A program made the position numbers and the translations under genes. The notes under the pieces were generated by a model. That model worked only from the letters and a program-made list of their open reading frames with translations, made no database searches and was not told the DNA's origin. From an uncultured Clostridia bacterium (GTDB lineage Bacteria > Bacillota > Clostridia > TANB77 > CAG-508): a stretch of DNA of 35,076 bases. Each line of letters starts with the position of its first letter. Position 1 is the stretch's first letter. Positions 21,378-30,055 of the stretch are shown piece by piece. The stretch lies in the NCBI GenBank assembly GCA_947589835.1, contig CANQCT010000011.1:1-35076 (forward strand), in the 5' to 3' direction.

Positions 21378-21623
21378 ATGCCGAGCAATTACAAATACGA
21401 ACCGTGGAGTCCCTCTACTGAACGGTTAACAGAGGGAATTCTTAGTGACATGCTTCACAATGTAAAGTCCAACAAATCAAGGGTTACTGTGTTCATGTTG
21501 AATGGATTCCAGCTGAAAGGAACTGTTCTTGACTACAGCAAAGAGTGCATCGTATTAGAGGACAAAGATGGAAAAACAAACTTCATCTTGGTTACAGCCA
21601 TTTCCACGGTGAGACCGGACTAA
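21378..21623 (+). CDS. hfq: Hfq-like Sm protein with extended N-terminus, atypical codon usage
   Basis: SRVTVFMLNGFQLKGTVLDYSKECIVLEDKDGKTNFILVTAISTVRP; GC-richer; in-frame CGG 21423-21425. Confidence 0.7.
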   Translation: MPSNYKYEPWSPSTERLTEGILSDMLHNVKSNKSRVTVFMLNGFQLKGTVLDYSKECIVLEDKDGKTNFILVTAISTVRPD

Positions 21624-21671
21624 AATCCACTCTCAAAAAGAGCTATTAACTAAAGCTCTAACCACAAGGGC

Positions 21672-21712
21672 CCTTTAAATTACAGAAATGCAATTTAAAG
21701 GGCTTTTTAAAA
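21672..21712 (+). terminator. Terminator downstream of the hfq-like gene
   Basis: GCCCTTTAAATT acagaaatgc AATTTAAAGGGC TTTTT. Confidence 0.85.
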
Positions 21713-21718
21713 CGAAAT

Positions 21719-21748
21719 CTAGTACTATTCGAGCGGGTTAACTATAAA
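21719..21748 (+). repeat. Partial copy (copy D) of the ~140-nt palindromic element
   Basis: CTAGTACTATTCGAGCGGGTTAACTATA identical to the 3' end of copy A. Confidence 0.75.
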
Positions 21749-21957
21749 AACATTAATTAGTAACGAATTCTAGTTACTTGATAATAGTTTTAACGAAGAA
21801 AACTTATGAAAGCTAGTTGTCTGTAATATTTCTGTAACAAAAACTTAATATATTTTTTTAACAAATAGAATTCTATATAAAATTTTAAAAAACAGTTGTA
21901 AATTTTTAATAGAATTGATATACTTATACTATCATAAGAAAAGGAGGATTATTTATT

Positions 21958-22380
21958 ATGGAAGAAAATAAAGAAATAAACGAAGAAGAGGTTCACGGAG
22001 AAGTTGCATTAGAAAGCAATACTAATATAAAAATAGCTGATGATGTAATTGCTGTTATAGCAGGAGTTGCAGTAGCTGAAGTCCCAGGAGTAGCAGAAAT
22101 GTCTGGAGGATTTGCAGGTGGAATTTCTGAAGTACTTAGTGGAAAGAAAAATCTATCAAAAGGAATCAAAGTTGAATCAGGAGAAAAAGAAACTAAAATA
22201 GATGTAAACATTATAGTAGAATATGGAACTAGAATTCCTGATGTAGCTTTTGAAATTCAAAACAGAGTAAAAAAAGCTGTTGAAAATATGACAGGTTTAA
22301 AAGTAGTAGAAGTTAATGTACATATTCAAGGAGTTAGTACAGAAAATATGCAAGCTACTCAAACACCAGATAATAACTAG
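21958..22380 (+). CDS. Asp23/Gls24 family envelope stress protein
   Basis: IKIADDVIAVIAGVAVAEVPGVAEMSGG, VEYGTRIPDVAFEIQNRVKKAVENMTGLKVVEVNVHIQGV. Confidence 0.95.
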   Translation: MEENKEINEEEVHGEVALESNTNIKIADDVIAVIAGVAVAEVPGVAEMSGGFAGGISEVLSGKKNLSKGIKVESGEKETKIDVNIIVEYGTRIPDVAFEIQNRVKKAVENMTGLKVVEVNVHIQGVSTENMQATQTPDNN

Positions 22381-22389
22381 TAAAATTAT

Positions 22390-22428
22390 AGTATAGGCAC
22401 GGATACCTAAAACATGCCGTGCCTATAT
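22390..22428. terminator. Strong hairpin between asp23 and amaP (terminator or processing site)
   Basis: TATAGGCACGG atacctaaaacatg CCGTGCCTATA; no clear T-run. Confidence 0.5.
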
Positions 22429-22488
22429 TACTGAACTATATTATGCGCATATTTTCAATAGCTCTAATAATAGGAGGGATTTAAAAAA

Positions 22489-23025
22489 ATGAAAATTTTA
22501 GATAGAATTGGACTAGCATTATTTTCAACTTTAGTTTTAATTTTTTCTATTGTTATGTGTCTTGTAATTTTTGGGTGGATAAATATTGATTTTATTTACA
22601 ATGTTTTAAAACAAATAAGATATAATGAAGTTATTTCTAATATAATATTAGGAATGAATGTTGCCTTCATTTTACTAGCCATTAAATGCATATTTTTTGA
22701 ATCAAGCTCAAAAGAAGATATAGATTACAAAAATGGTATTTTATTAGAAAATTCAGATGGCAAACTATTAATTACAAAAGAAACTTTAGAAAACCTAGTA
22801 AACGGAGTAGTAAAAGGATTTGAAAGTGCAGAAAATGTTACCACAAAAGTAGAATTAGATAAAGAAAATAATGTAAAAGTATACGTAAATTTAAACGTAA
22901 AAGAAGATGCAGTTATAAAAGAACTATCAAGTAACTTACAAACAAAAATTAAATCAACAATTAAAAGAGCTTCAGACCTAGAAGTAAAAGAGGTTAATAT
23001 TAAAGTAAAAGATATGGCTCTTTAA
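22489..23025 (+). CDS. amaP: Alkaline shock response membrane anchor protein AmaP
   Basis: Two TM segments plus Asp23-like C-terminus, next to asp23. Confidence 0.85.
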   Translation: MKILDRIGLALFSTLVLIFSIVMCLVIFGWINIDFIYNVLKQIRYNEVISNIILGMNVAFILLAIKCIFFESSSKEDIDYKNGILLENSDGKLLITKETLENLVNGVVKGFESAENVTTKVELDKENNVKVYVNLNVKEDAVIKELSSNLQTKIKSTIKRASDLEVKEVNIKVKDMAL

Positions 23026-23046
23026 GGAAAGGAAGGGTAAGTAATA

Positions 23047-23262
23047 ATGGATAATTTTAAAGTATTTTGTGATAAATATGGAGGAGCTATTTTAGGGTTC
23101 TTAGTAGGTCTTGTTTTAGCAATTTTATTATTTTGCACAAACTTATATAAATTGGTTATTGCTATTGCTTTAATTATTGTTTGTATTTATTTAGGAAATT
23201 ATTTTCAACACAATAAAGAAAATGTAAAAGATAGACTAAAACATTTTATAGATAGATTGTAA
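23047..23262 (+). CDS. DUF2273 small membrane protein
   Basis: GGAILGFLVGLVLAILLFC, adjacent to amaP. Confidence 0.85.
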   Translation: MDNFKVFCDKYGGAILGFLVGLVLAILLFCTNLYKLVIAIALIIVCIYLGNYFQHNKENVKDRLKHFIDRL

Positions 23263-23299
23263 CATTAATATAAAAAATATTATGCGAGGGGAAAATGTA

Positions 23300-23728
23300 A
23301 TGACAAGAACTCAAACCAGACAATTAGCTTTTGAATTATTATATAGCTTAGAAATACAAAAAATTTCTAACTCAGAAGAAGAAGAACAAATAGCCATATT
23401 TTTAAAAGAGCAAGAAGTAGAAGAAGAACAAGCAAAAAAATATATAATAAGCACAGTAAAAGGCATTGAAAAAAATAAAACAGAAATTATAAACTATATA
23501 TCTAAAAATTTAAAAGAAAAATGGGATATTAGTAGAATTTCTAAAATAAATCTTACTTTATTAAAATTAGCAATATATGAAATTATTTATTCAAAAGTGC
23601 CATATAAAGTAGTAGTAAATGAAGTAGTAGAACTTGCAAAAAAATATGGTGACGAAAATTCACCAGCTTTTATTAATGGAATTTTAGCAAATATTATAAA
23701 GCAATCTGGCGTTGTAGAAGAAAGCTAG
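23300..23728 (+). CDS. nusB: Transcription antitermination factor NusB
   Basis: TRTQTRQLAFELLYSLEIQ, SKINLTLLKLAIYEIIYSKVPYKVVVNEVVELAKKYGDENSPAFINGILANI. Confidence 0.95.
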   Translation: MTRTQTRQLAFELLYSLEIQKISNSEEEEQIAIFLKEQEVEEEQAKKYIISTVKGIEKNKTEIINYISKNLKEKWDISRISKINLTLLKLAIYEIIYSKVPYKVVVNEVVELAKKYGDENSPAFINGILANIIKQSGVVEES

Positions 23729-23843
23729 AAAATAATTATAATCTTGCTATATAAAAAATTAAATTCAAAAAAGAGCATATAACATTTAAAAAAAATGCAA
23801 AAAGTTAATTATTTTCTAACTTCGAAAGGAATAGTTATAAAAA

Positions 23844-25036
23844 ATGACATATAATCCAATTAGTGTAAGTGAATTAAATAAATACATAAAATCAAAGTTC
23901 GAAGATGATGAGTATTTTGCCAATGTCTTAGTAGAAGGAGAAATATCTAATTGCAAATATCACTACACAGGCCATATTTACTTTACATTAAAAGACGAAA
24001 ATTCTTTAATAAAAAGTATAATGTTTAAAACATATACATCTCATTTAGACTTTAAATTAACAGATGGAATGAAAGTAATTGTATTAGGCAGTGTTTCTGT
24101 TTTTGAAAGAGACGGTACTTATCAGCTATATGCAAAAGCAATGAAACAGCTTGGAAAAATTGGAGACTTACGAGCAGCCTATGAAGAACTTAAAGAAAAA
24201 CTAGAAAAAGAAGGGCTTTTTAGTGCTGAGCATAAAAAGCAAATACCAATGTTTCCTAGAACAATAGGTGTTTTAACATCAAATACAGGTAGTGTAATTA
24301 AAGATATTATAAATGTATCTACTAGAAGAAATCCAAATGTTTATATAAAACTGCTTCCAGTTCCTGTACAAGGAGAAGGTGCATCTATTAAAATAGCAGA
24401 AGGCATAGAGCTTATGAACGAAAAGAACCTAGCAGATGTTTTAATAATAGCAAGAGGAGGGGGTTCTCTTGAAGACTTGTGGCCATTTAATGAAGAAGTT
24501 GTAGCTAGAGCAATTTATAACTCAAAAATACCAATTATTTCTGCAGTAGGCCATGAAACAGATTTTACAATATCAGATTTTGTAGCAGATTTAAGAGCAC
24601 CAACACCATCTGCTGCTGCAGAGCTTGCAGTGCCAGATGTAGCACTGCTTAAAGATAGTTTAAATAAATATCAAGTTAGATACAAGCAAGCACTACTTAA
24701 AAAAACACAATTAATGAGATTACAATACGAAAAATGTATGGCAAGCAGAGTATTCACAAATCCACTACAAAAAGTAAACGAAATGTATATGCAAATTGAT
24801 TCTATTGTAAAAGAATTAAATTATAATATTGGGCAAAAAATGCAACAAGAAAAAACAAAAGCACAAAATGCCATATTAAAATTAGATGCTTTAAGCCCAC
24901 TAAAAACACTAACTAGAGGATATAGCATTGTTTCAAATAATCGGAAAAGTAGTAAAAAGTGTAAAACAATTATCCAAAGGCGAAGAAATTCAAATTCGTA
25001 TGCAAGATGGACAAGCAAACGCAAAAATAATGTAAA
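23844..25036 (+). CDS. xseA: Exodeoxyribonuclease VII large subunit; one apparent +1 frameshift at CGGA 24942-24945
   Basis: VSELNKYIKSKFEDDEYFANVLVEGEISNCKYHYTGHIYFTLKDE; SPLKTLTRGYSIVSNN-[C]G-KVVKSVKQLSKGEEIQIRMQDGQANAKIM*. Confidence 0.95.
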
Positions 25037-25128
25037 CTAATAAAAATCAATATCAAAATAATATAAATTCATTTATAATAAAAAAACAAATGCAAAAATT
25101 ATTTAAGTAAGGAAAAGAGGAATTTTTT

Positions 25129-25620
25129 ATGAGTAAAGGAACGAAAAGCACATTACTAATTATAGCAATTATTTTATTAATATTTGGTATTTTATGCGCA
25201 GTATATATGAATAAAACAGAGCCAATGAATGCTAATGCAACAGATGAAAATGAGTTACTACAAAATGCTGACTCTGGACTTGATAATATGATTAATGACA
25301 TTTTTGAGGAGCCTAAAAATAATGAAAATAATGTAGAAGAAAACAAAGAAAAGGATCAAAATACTAACACAAACACTAGCAGTAATGAAGATCAAAATGA
25401 AATTAATAATGATAATGTAATGACTCCAAAAGAAACAAGAGCAATTAATTTAGTTAAAGAAGAATGGAAGAAAAAGTGGGGAAGCTTAGACGATGTATCA
25501 TTTAATGTAAGCATTCAAAATGATGGAAAATACGGAGTAACAGTTTATGATATAACCACAACACAAACAATTAAATTCTACACAGTAGATGTAGATACAG
25601 GAATAGTAAAAGAAATGTAA
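25129..25620 (+). CDS. Membrane-anchored hypothetical protein, acidic linker, possible PepSY-like C-terminus
   Basis: N-terminal TM, Asn/Glu-rich linker, VKEEWKKKWGSLDDVSFNVSIQNDGKYGVTVYD. Confidence 0.65.
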   Translation: MSKGTKSTLLIIAIILLIFGILCAVYMNKTEPMNANATDENELLQNADSGLDNMINDIFEEPKNNENNVEENKEKDQNTNTNTSSNEDQNEINNDNVMTPKETRAINLVKEEWKKKWGSLDDVSFNVSIQNDGKYGVTVYDITTTQTIKFYTVDVDTGIVKEM

Positions 25621-25735
25621 CTTTAAAAATGAGCTAAAAATATGTAAAAAATAGGCTTAAAAGTAGTTTGAAATTTAAAAATAGGTTTATAGGTATAGCC
25701 ATAAAAACCTAAATATAATTAAAGGTATAAATAAA

Positions 25736-25984
25736 ATGGCAGAAAAAAAAGAAAAAAGCTTAAATTTTGAAGAAGCTATAAAAAACTTAGAGCAAATAGC
25801 AAAGGAACTAGAAAAAGGTGACTTAGACTTAGAAGCTTCAGTTAGCAAATTTGAAGAAGGTATGGAACTTTCAAAAAAATGTAATGAACTTTTAGAAAAT
25901 GCAGAAAAAAGAATTAGCATTTTATTAAAAGATGGAGATAAAATTAAAGAAGAAAATTTTATGCAGGAAGATAATGAGGATTAG
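25736..25984 (+). CDS. xseB: Exodeoxyribonuclease VII small subunit
   Basis: LNFEEAIKNLEQIAKELEKGDLDLEASVSKFEEGMELSKKCNELLENAEKRI. Confidence 0.95.
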   Translation: MAEKKEKSLNFEEAIKNLEQIAKELEKGDLDLEASVSKFEEGMELSKKCNELLENAEKRISILLKDGDKIKEENFMQEDNED

Positions 25985-25987
25985 AAA

Positions 25988-26437
25988 ATGATGAAGGGGA
26001 TTATTACTTTTATAGGACAATACAAATATATAATTGTGCCATTTTTAGTATGGTTTGCAATTCAATTATTTAAGTTTGTATATGATTTAATAAAAACAAA
26101 AAAAATAAATTTTAAAAGAATATTACAAGCAGGCGGAATGCCAAGTTCACACTCAGCTGTTGTGGTAGCATTAACAACAATGGTAGCAAAAGATTTAGGA
26201 GTACAATCTCCAGAATTTGGAATAGCACTTATTTTTTCTTTTGTTGTTATGTATGATGCAGCAGGAGTAAGGCGCGCAGCCGGAAAGCAAGCTAAACTAT
26301 TAAACAAAATTGTTCAAACACCAGGACTTAGCGGAGTAGAAGTTCAAGAAAAGTTAGTAGAAGTTTTAGGACACACACCTGTGCAAGTATTTGTGGGAGC
26401 ACTTATTGGCTTAATTGTTGGCTTAATTGTCGCTTAG
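25988..26437 (+). CDS. DUF212 (YuiD-like) acid phosphatase/VPO-related membrane protein
   Basis: GGMPSSHSAVVVALTTMVAKDLGVQSPEFGIALIFSFVVMYDAAGVRRAAGKQA. Confidence 0.9.
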   Translation: MMKGIITFIGQYKYIIVPFLVWFAIQLFKFVYDLIKTKKINFKRILQAGGMPSSHSAVVVALTTMVAKDLGVQSPEFGIALIFSFVVMYDAAGVRRAAGKQAKLLNKIVQTPGLSGVEVQEKLVEVLGHTPVQVFVGALIGLIVGLIVA

Positions 26438-26526
26438 GAAAGTGTCGCGTTGGAGAAGTTTCTTTAAGCGACAAACTGTCGCATTAGGGACGTTTCTTAA
26501 TGCGACAAAGTGTCGCTTTTGGGACA
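26428..26526. repeat. GTCGC/GGGACG-family repeat array overlapping DUF212 stop codon
   Basis: TTGTCGCTTAGGAAAGTGTCGCGTTGGAGAAGTTTCTTTAAGCGACAAACTGTCGCATTAGGGACGTTTCTTAATGCGACAAAGTGTCGCTTTTGGGACA. Confidence 0.85.
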
Positions 26527-26540
26527 TATATAAATAAGTT

Positions 26541-26605
26541 ACTATTCACAGCTAATTATAAATTTTAGAGTAGCCACAGCGGTTTTGTATATATTTTAGC
26601 TATAT
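26541..26605. repeat. Partial copy of family 3 palindromic element
   Basis: CACAGCTAATTATAAATTTTAGAGTAGCCAC...TTTTGTATATATTTT similar to 7812-7862 and the inverse of 28330-28445. Confidence 0.6.
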
Positions 26606-26665
26606 GAAGGTTTATAGGTAACCTTTTAAAAACCTAAATATATTATATGAGGAATTATAATAAAA

Positions 26666-28327
26666 ATGGAAGATATAGAAATAGCAAGAAATACAGAATT
26701 AAAACCTATTACCAAAATAGCACAAAGCGTTAATATACAAGAAGATGATTTAGAACAGTACGGAAAATATAAAGCAAAAATTTCTCCAAAAGTATATGAA
26801 AGACTAAAAAATAAAAAAAATGGAAAATTAATATTAGTTACTGCAATTAATCCAACACCACTTGGAGAAGGCAAAACAACAATGGCAATAGGTTTAGCAG
26901 ATGGTTTAAGAAAAATAGGTAAAAATGCAGTTTTAGCTTTAAGAGAGCCATCTTTAGGTCCTGTTTTTGGAATAAAAGGTGGAGCAACAGGTGGTGGACA
27001 TAGCCAAATAGCTCCAATGGAAGACATAAATTTGCATTTTACAGGAGACATTCATGCAATTACATCTGCAAATAATTTACTATCTAGTATGATTGACAAC
27101 CACATATATTTTGGAAATGAACTAGGTTTTGATAGAGTAGTTTGGAAAAGATGTGTTGACTTAAACGATAGGCAATTAAGGCAAGTAAACACCGGACTTT
27201 CGAAAGAAAAAAATGTTGTACCAAGAATGGACGGATTCGATATTTCCGTTGCATCTGAAATTATGGCAATTTTTTGCTTAGCAACAGATATAAATGATTT
27301 AAAAAGAAGACTTGGAAATATTATAGTAGGCTATACAAAAGAAAATAAACCTATTACAGCAAGAGATTTAAAAGCAGATGGAGCAATGACAGTTCTTTTA
27401 AAAGATGCAATAAATCCAAATCTAGTACAAAGTTTAGAGCATACACCAGCACTAGTACATGGTGGACCATTTGCAAATATTGCACATGGTTGCAACAGCG
27501 TAATTGCAACAAAACTTGCTTTAAAATTAGGAGATTATGTTGTTACAGAAGCTGGTTTTGGTGCAGACTTAGGAGCAGAAAAATTCTTAGACATAAAATG
27601 TAGAAAAGCAAACATAAAGCCAGATGCAGTAGTATGTGTAGCAACAATTAAAGCATTAAAATATCATGGTGGAATGCCAAAAGAAAACATAAAAGAAGAA
27701 AGCTTAGAATACTTAGAAAGAGGATTTGCAAACCTAGAAAGACATGTAGAAAACCTAAAAGATCGTTATGGCTTAAATGTAATTGTAGGAATTAATAAAT
27801 ACACACATGATACAGAAAAAGAAATTAATTTCTTAAAAGAAAAATTACAGGAAAAAGGAATAGAATTAAGCCTAATAGAAAGCTGGGAAAAAGGTGGAGA
27901 AGGAGCTAAAGACTTAGCAGAAAAAGTAGCAAAATTAGTAGAAAAACCATCTAACTTTACTTATGCTTATGAATTAGAAGAGCCTATAATAGAAAAAATA
28001 AAAGCAGTTGCTACTAAAGTTTATGGAGCACAAGATATAGAGTTTTCAGAAGAAGCCATTAACAAAATAAAAGAAATTGAAAAATTAGGTTATAGCAATT
28101 TACCAGTTTGTATTGCAAAAACACAATATTCTTTTTCAGATGATGCTAAAAACTTAGAATGTAAAGAACCATTTAACATTCATGTACAAGATGTAGCATT
28201 ACGAACAGGTGCAGAATTTATTGTAGTATTAACAGGAAAAATAGTTACAATGCCAGGACTTCCAAAAGTTCCATCTGCAGAAAAAATAGATTTAGACGAA
28301 AATGGCAACATAGTAGGAATTTTCTAA
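26666..28327 (+). CDS. fhs: Formate--tetrahydrofolate ligase
   Basis: TAINPTPLGEGKTTMAIGLADGL, REPSLGPVFGIKGGATGGGHSQIAPMEDINLHFTGD. Confidence 0.98.
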   Translation: MEDIEIARNTELKPITKIAQSVNIQEDDLEQYGKYKAKISPKVYERLKNKKNGKLILVTAINPTPLGEGKTTMAIGLADGLRKIGKNAVLALREPSLGPVFGIKGGATGGGHSQIAPMEDINLHFTGDIHAITSANNLLSSMIDNHIYFGNELGFDRVVWKRCVDLNDRQLRQVNTGLSKEKNVVPRMDGFDISVASEIMAIFCLATDINDLKRRLGNIIVGYTKENKPITARDLKADGAMTVLLKDAINPNLVQSLEHTPALVHGGPFANIAHGCNSVIATKLALKLGDYVVTEAGFGADLGAEKFLDIKCRKANIKPDAVVCVATIKALKYHGGMPKENIKEESLEYLERGFANLERHVENLKDRYGLNVIVGINKYTHDTEKEINFLKEKLQEKGIELSLIESWEKGGEGAKDLAEKVAKLVEKPSNFTYAYELEEPIIEKIKAVATKVYGAQDIEFSEEAINKIKEIEKLGYSNLPVCIAKTQYSFSDDAKNLECKEPFNIHVQDVALRTGAEFIVVLTGKIVTMPGLPKVPSAEKIDLDENGNIVGIF

Positions 28328-28329
28328 TT

Positions 28330-28445
28330 ATGTGATATTAGCCACCACGTGCCAAAAGTTTTGTATATATTTTTTCTATGGCTAAAGCACGAAAAAATAT
28401 ATACAAAGAAGCAAGTGGCAACTCTAAAATTTATAAATTGTAATT
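28330..28445. repeat. Dispersed palindromic element, family 3, full copy (inverse orientation)
   Basis: GCCACCACGTGCC..TTTGTATATATTTTTTCTATGGCTAAAGCACGAAAAAATATATACAAAGAAGCAAGTGGC. Confidence 0.8.
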
Positions 28446-28521
28446 ATAAAACTTAAAATGCATAAAAACACCACTTTTGGTTAAAATATGTATAAAATTA
28501 ATCAGAAAGTGGTGTATTTTT

Positions 28522-29211
28522 ATGCTAAAAAACAAAAAAAGAATAATAATGATGCTAATAATTACTATTACATTTAGTTTATTTATTTCATATAACATAT
28601 TTTTCAGAAATAATGAGTTAGAAGCATTATCAAAATATGGCTCTAGGGGAAACGAAGTAACGCAAATACAAACAAAATTAAAAAGATGGGGCTATTATAA
28701 AGGAAGCATAGATGGAATTTATGGAAGCCAAACACAAGCAGCAGTTAGGTATTTTCAGTCTAAAAATGGACTTACAGTAGATGGAATTGCAGGCGCAAAA
28801 ACATTAGCAGCCATGGGAATTACAAGTTCTTCTAATAATTCTGGCTCTGGTTCAACTACTTCTAATGATTTAAATTTGCTTACAAGAATAATTTATGGAG
28901 AAGCAAGAGGGGAAAGCTATACAGGACAAGTAGCAATAGCTGCAGTAGTATTAAATAGGGTAAAAAGTAGCAAATTTCCTAATTCTGTAGCAGGTGTTAT
29001 TTATCAGCCAGGAGCATTTACAGCAGTATCAGATGGGCAAATAAACTTAACACCAAATGCTACAGCCAAAAAAGCAGCACAAGATGCCTTAAATGGCTGG
29101 GATCCAACTTATGGAGCAATATACTATTTTAATCCAAACACTGCAACAAATAAGTGGATTTGGTCAAGACCAGTAACAGTAGTAATAGGAAAGCACAGAT
29201 TTTGCAAGTAG
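28522..29211 (+). CDS. sleB: SleB-like spore cortex-lytic enzyme / cell wall hydrolase with peptidoglycan-binding domain
   Basis: SKYGSRGNEVTQIQTKLKRWGYYKGSIDGIYGSQTQAAVRYFQSKNGLTVDGIAGAKT; LLTRIIYGEARGESYTGQVAIAAVVLNRVKS. Confidence 0.93.
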   Translation: MLKNKKRIIMMLIITITFSLFISYNIFFRNNELEALSKYGSRGNEVTQIQTKLKRWGYYKGSIDGIYGSQTQAAVRYFQSKNGLTVDGIAGAKTLAAMGITSSSNNSGSGSTTSNDLNLLTRIIYGEARGESYTGQVAIAAVVLNRVKSSKFPNSVAGVIYQPGAFTAVSDGQINLTPNATAKKAAQDALNGWDPTYGAIYYFNPNTATNKWIWSRPVTVVIGKHRFCK

Positions 29212-29327
29212 TAAGAATTGAAATAGAGGCAAAAAGTTTATTTTACAAAATGAGAATATCGGAAAGTTTGTGTAAATATAATAATTTTTAAAAATTTTGA
29301 AACTTTATTATCGCAAAACTAAAAAAT

Positions 29328-29359
29328 AAACTGCATATCTTAATTGATATGCAGTTTTT
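29328..29359 (+). terminator. Rho-independent terminator
   Basis: AAACTGCATATC ttaatt GATATGCAGTTTTTC. Confidence 0.85.
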
Positions 29360-29424
29360 CTTGACAAAAGTTAAACGTATTGATAATATAATAAAAGAAA
29401 AGTACCTAAAAAATTGGAGGCAAC

Positions 29425-29925
29425 ATGAAATTATATCCAAAACTTTATTTAAATAACGTAAAAGAAATAAATATTTCTACATTAAAAAAATATAATTTAA
29501 AAGGTCTTATTTTAGATATAGATAATACTTTAATTGACTATAACAAAAACCTACTTGAAGGTGCAGAAAAATGGGCAGAAAATTTAAAACAACAAGGAAT
29601 AAAATTATGCATATTATCAAACTCTAATCATAAAAATAAAGTAGAAAATGTAGCAAATAAGCTAAATATTCCATATATTTATTTTGCCCAAAAGCCTTTA
29701 AAAAAAGGATTTAATAAAGCAAAAGAAATACTTAAACTAGAGCCAAACGAAATTGGAGTAGTAGGGGATCAAATTTTAACAGATGTAGTAGGAGCTAATA
29801 AAAGCAATATGTTTCCTATTTTAGTAAAGCCAATAGATGAAAAGGATATATTTATTACAAAAATAAAAAGACCAATAGAACAAATTATAATTAACAAATA
29901 TTTAAAGCAAATTAGCAAAAACTAA
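29425..29925 (+). CDS. yqeG: YqeG family HAD-type phosphatase
   Basis: GLILDIDNTLIDYNKN, CILSNSN, IGVVGDQILTDVVGANKSNM. Confidence 0.93.
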   Translation: MKLYPKLYLNNVKEINISTLKKYNLKGLILDIDNTLIDYNKNLLEGAEKWAENLKQQGIKLCILSNSNHKNKVENVANKLNIPYIYFAQKPLKKGFNKAKEILKLEPNEIGVVGDQILTDVVGANKSNMFPILVKPIDEKDIFITKIKRPIEQIIINKYLKQISKN

Positions 29926-30055
29926 AAAATAAACAAAGCAAAACTTAAAACAAAAAAGCAATAAATAAAACCAAAAAGCAATAAATAAACCCCAAAAAGC
30001 TAATCAAAGGAAGAACTATAAAAGCAAAATATTGCTTTTAAAAAGGAGAGCACAA

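Noticed and set aside
26541-26665. Possible THF riboswitch upstream of fhs
   Set aside because: Could not match the THF riboswitch conserved core; the region is repeat remnants plus a short hairpin.
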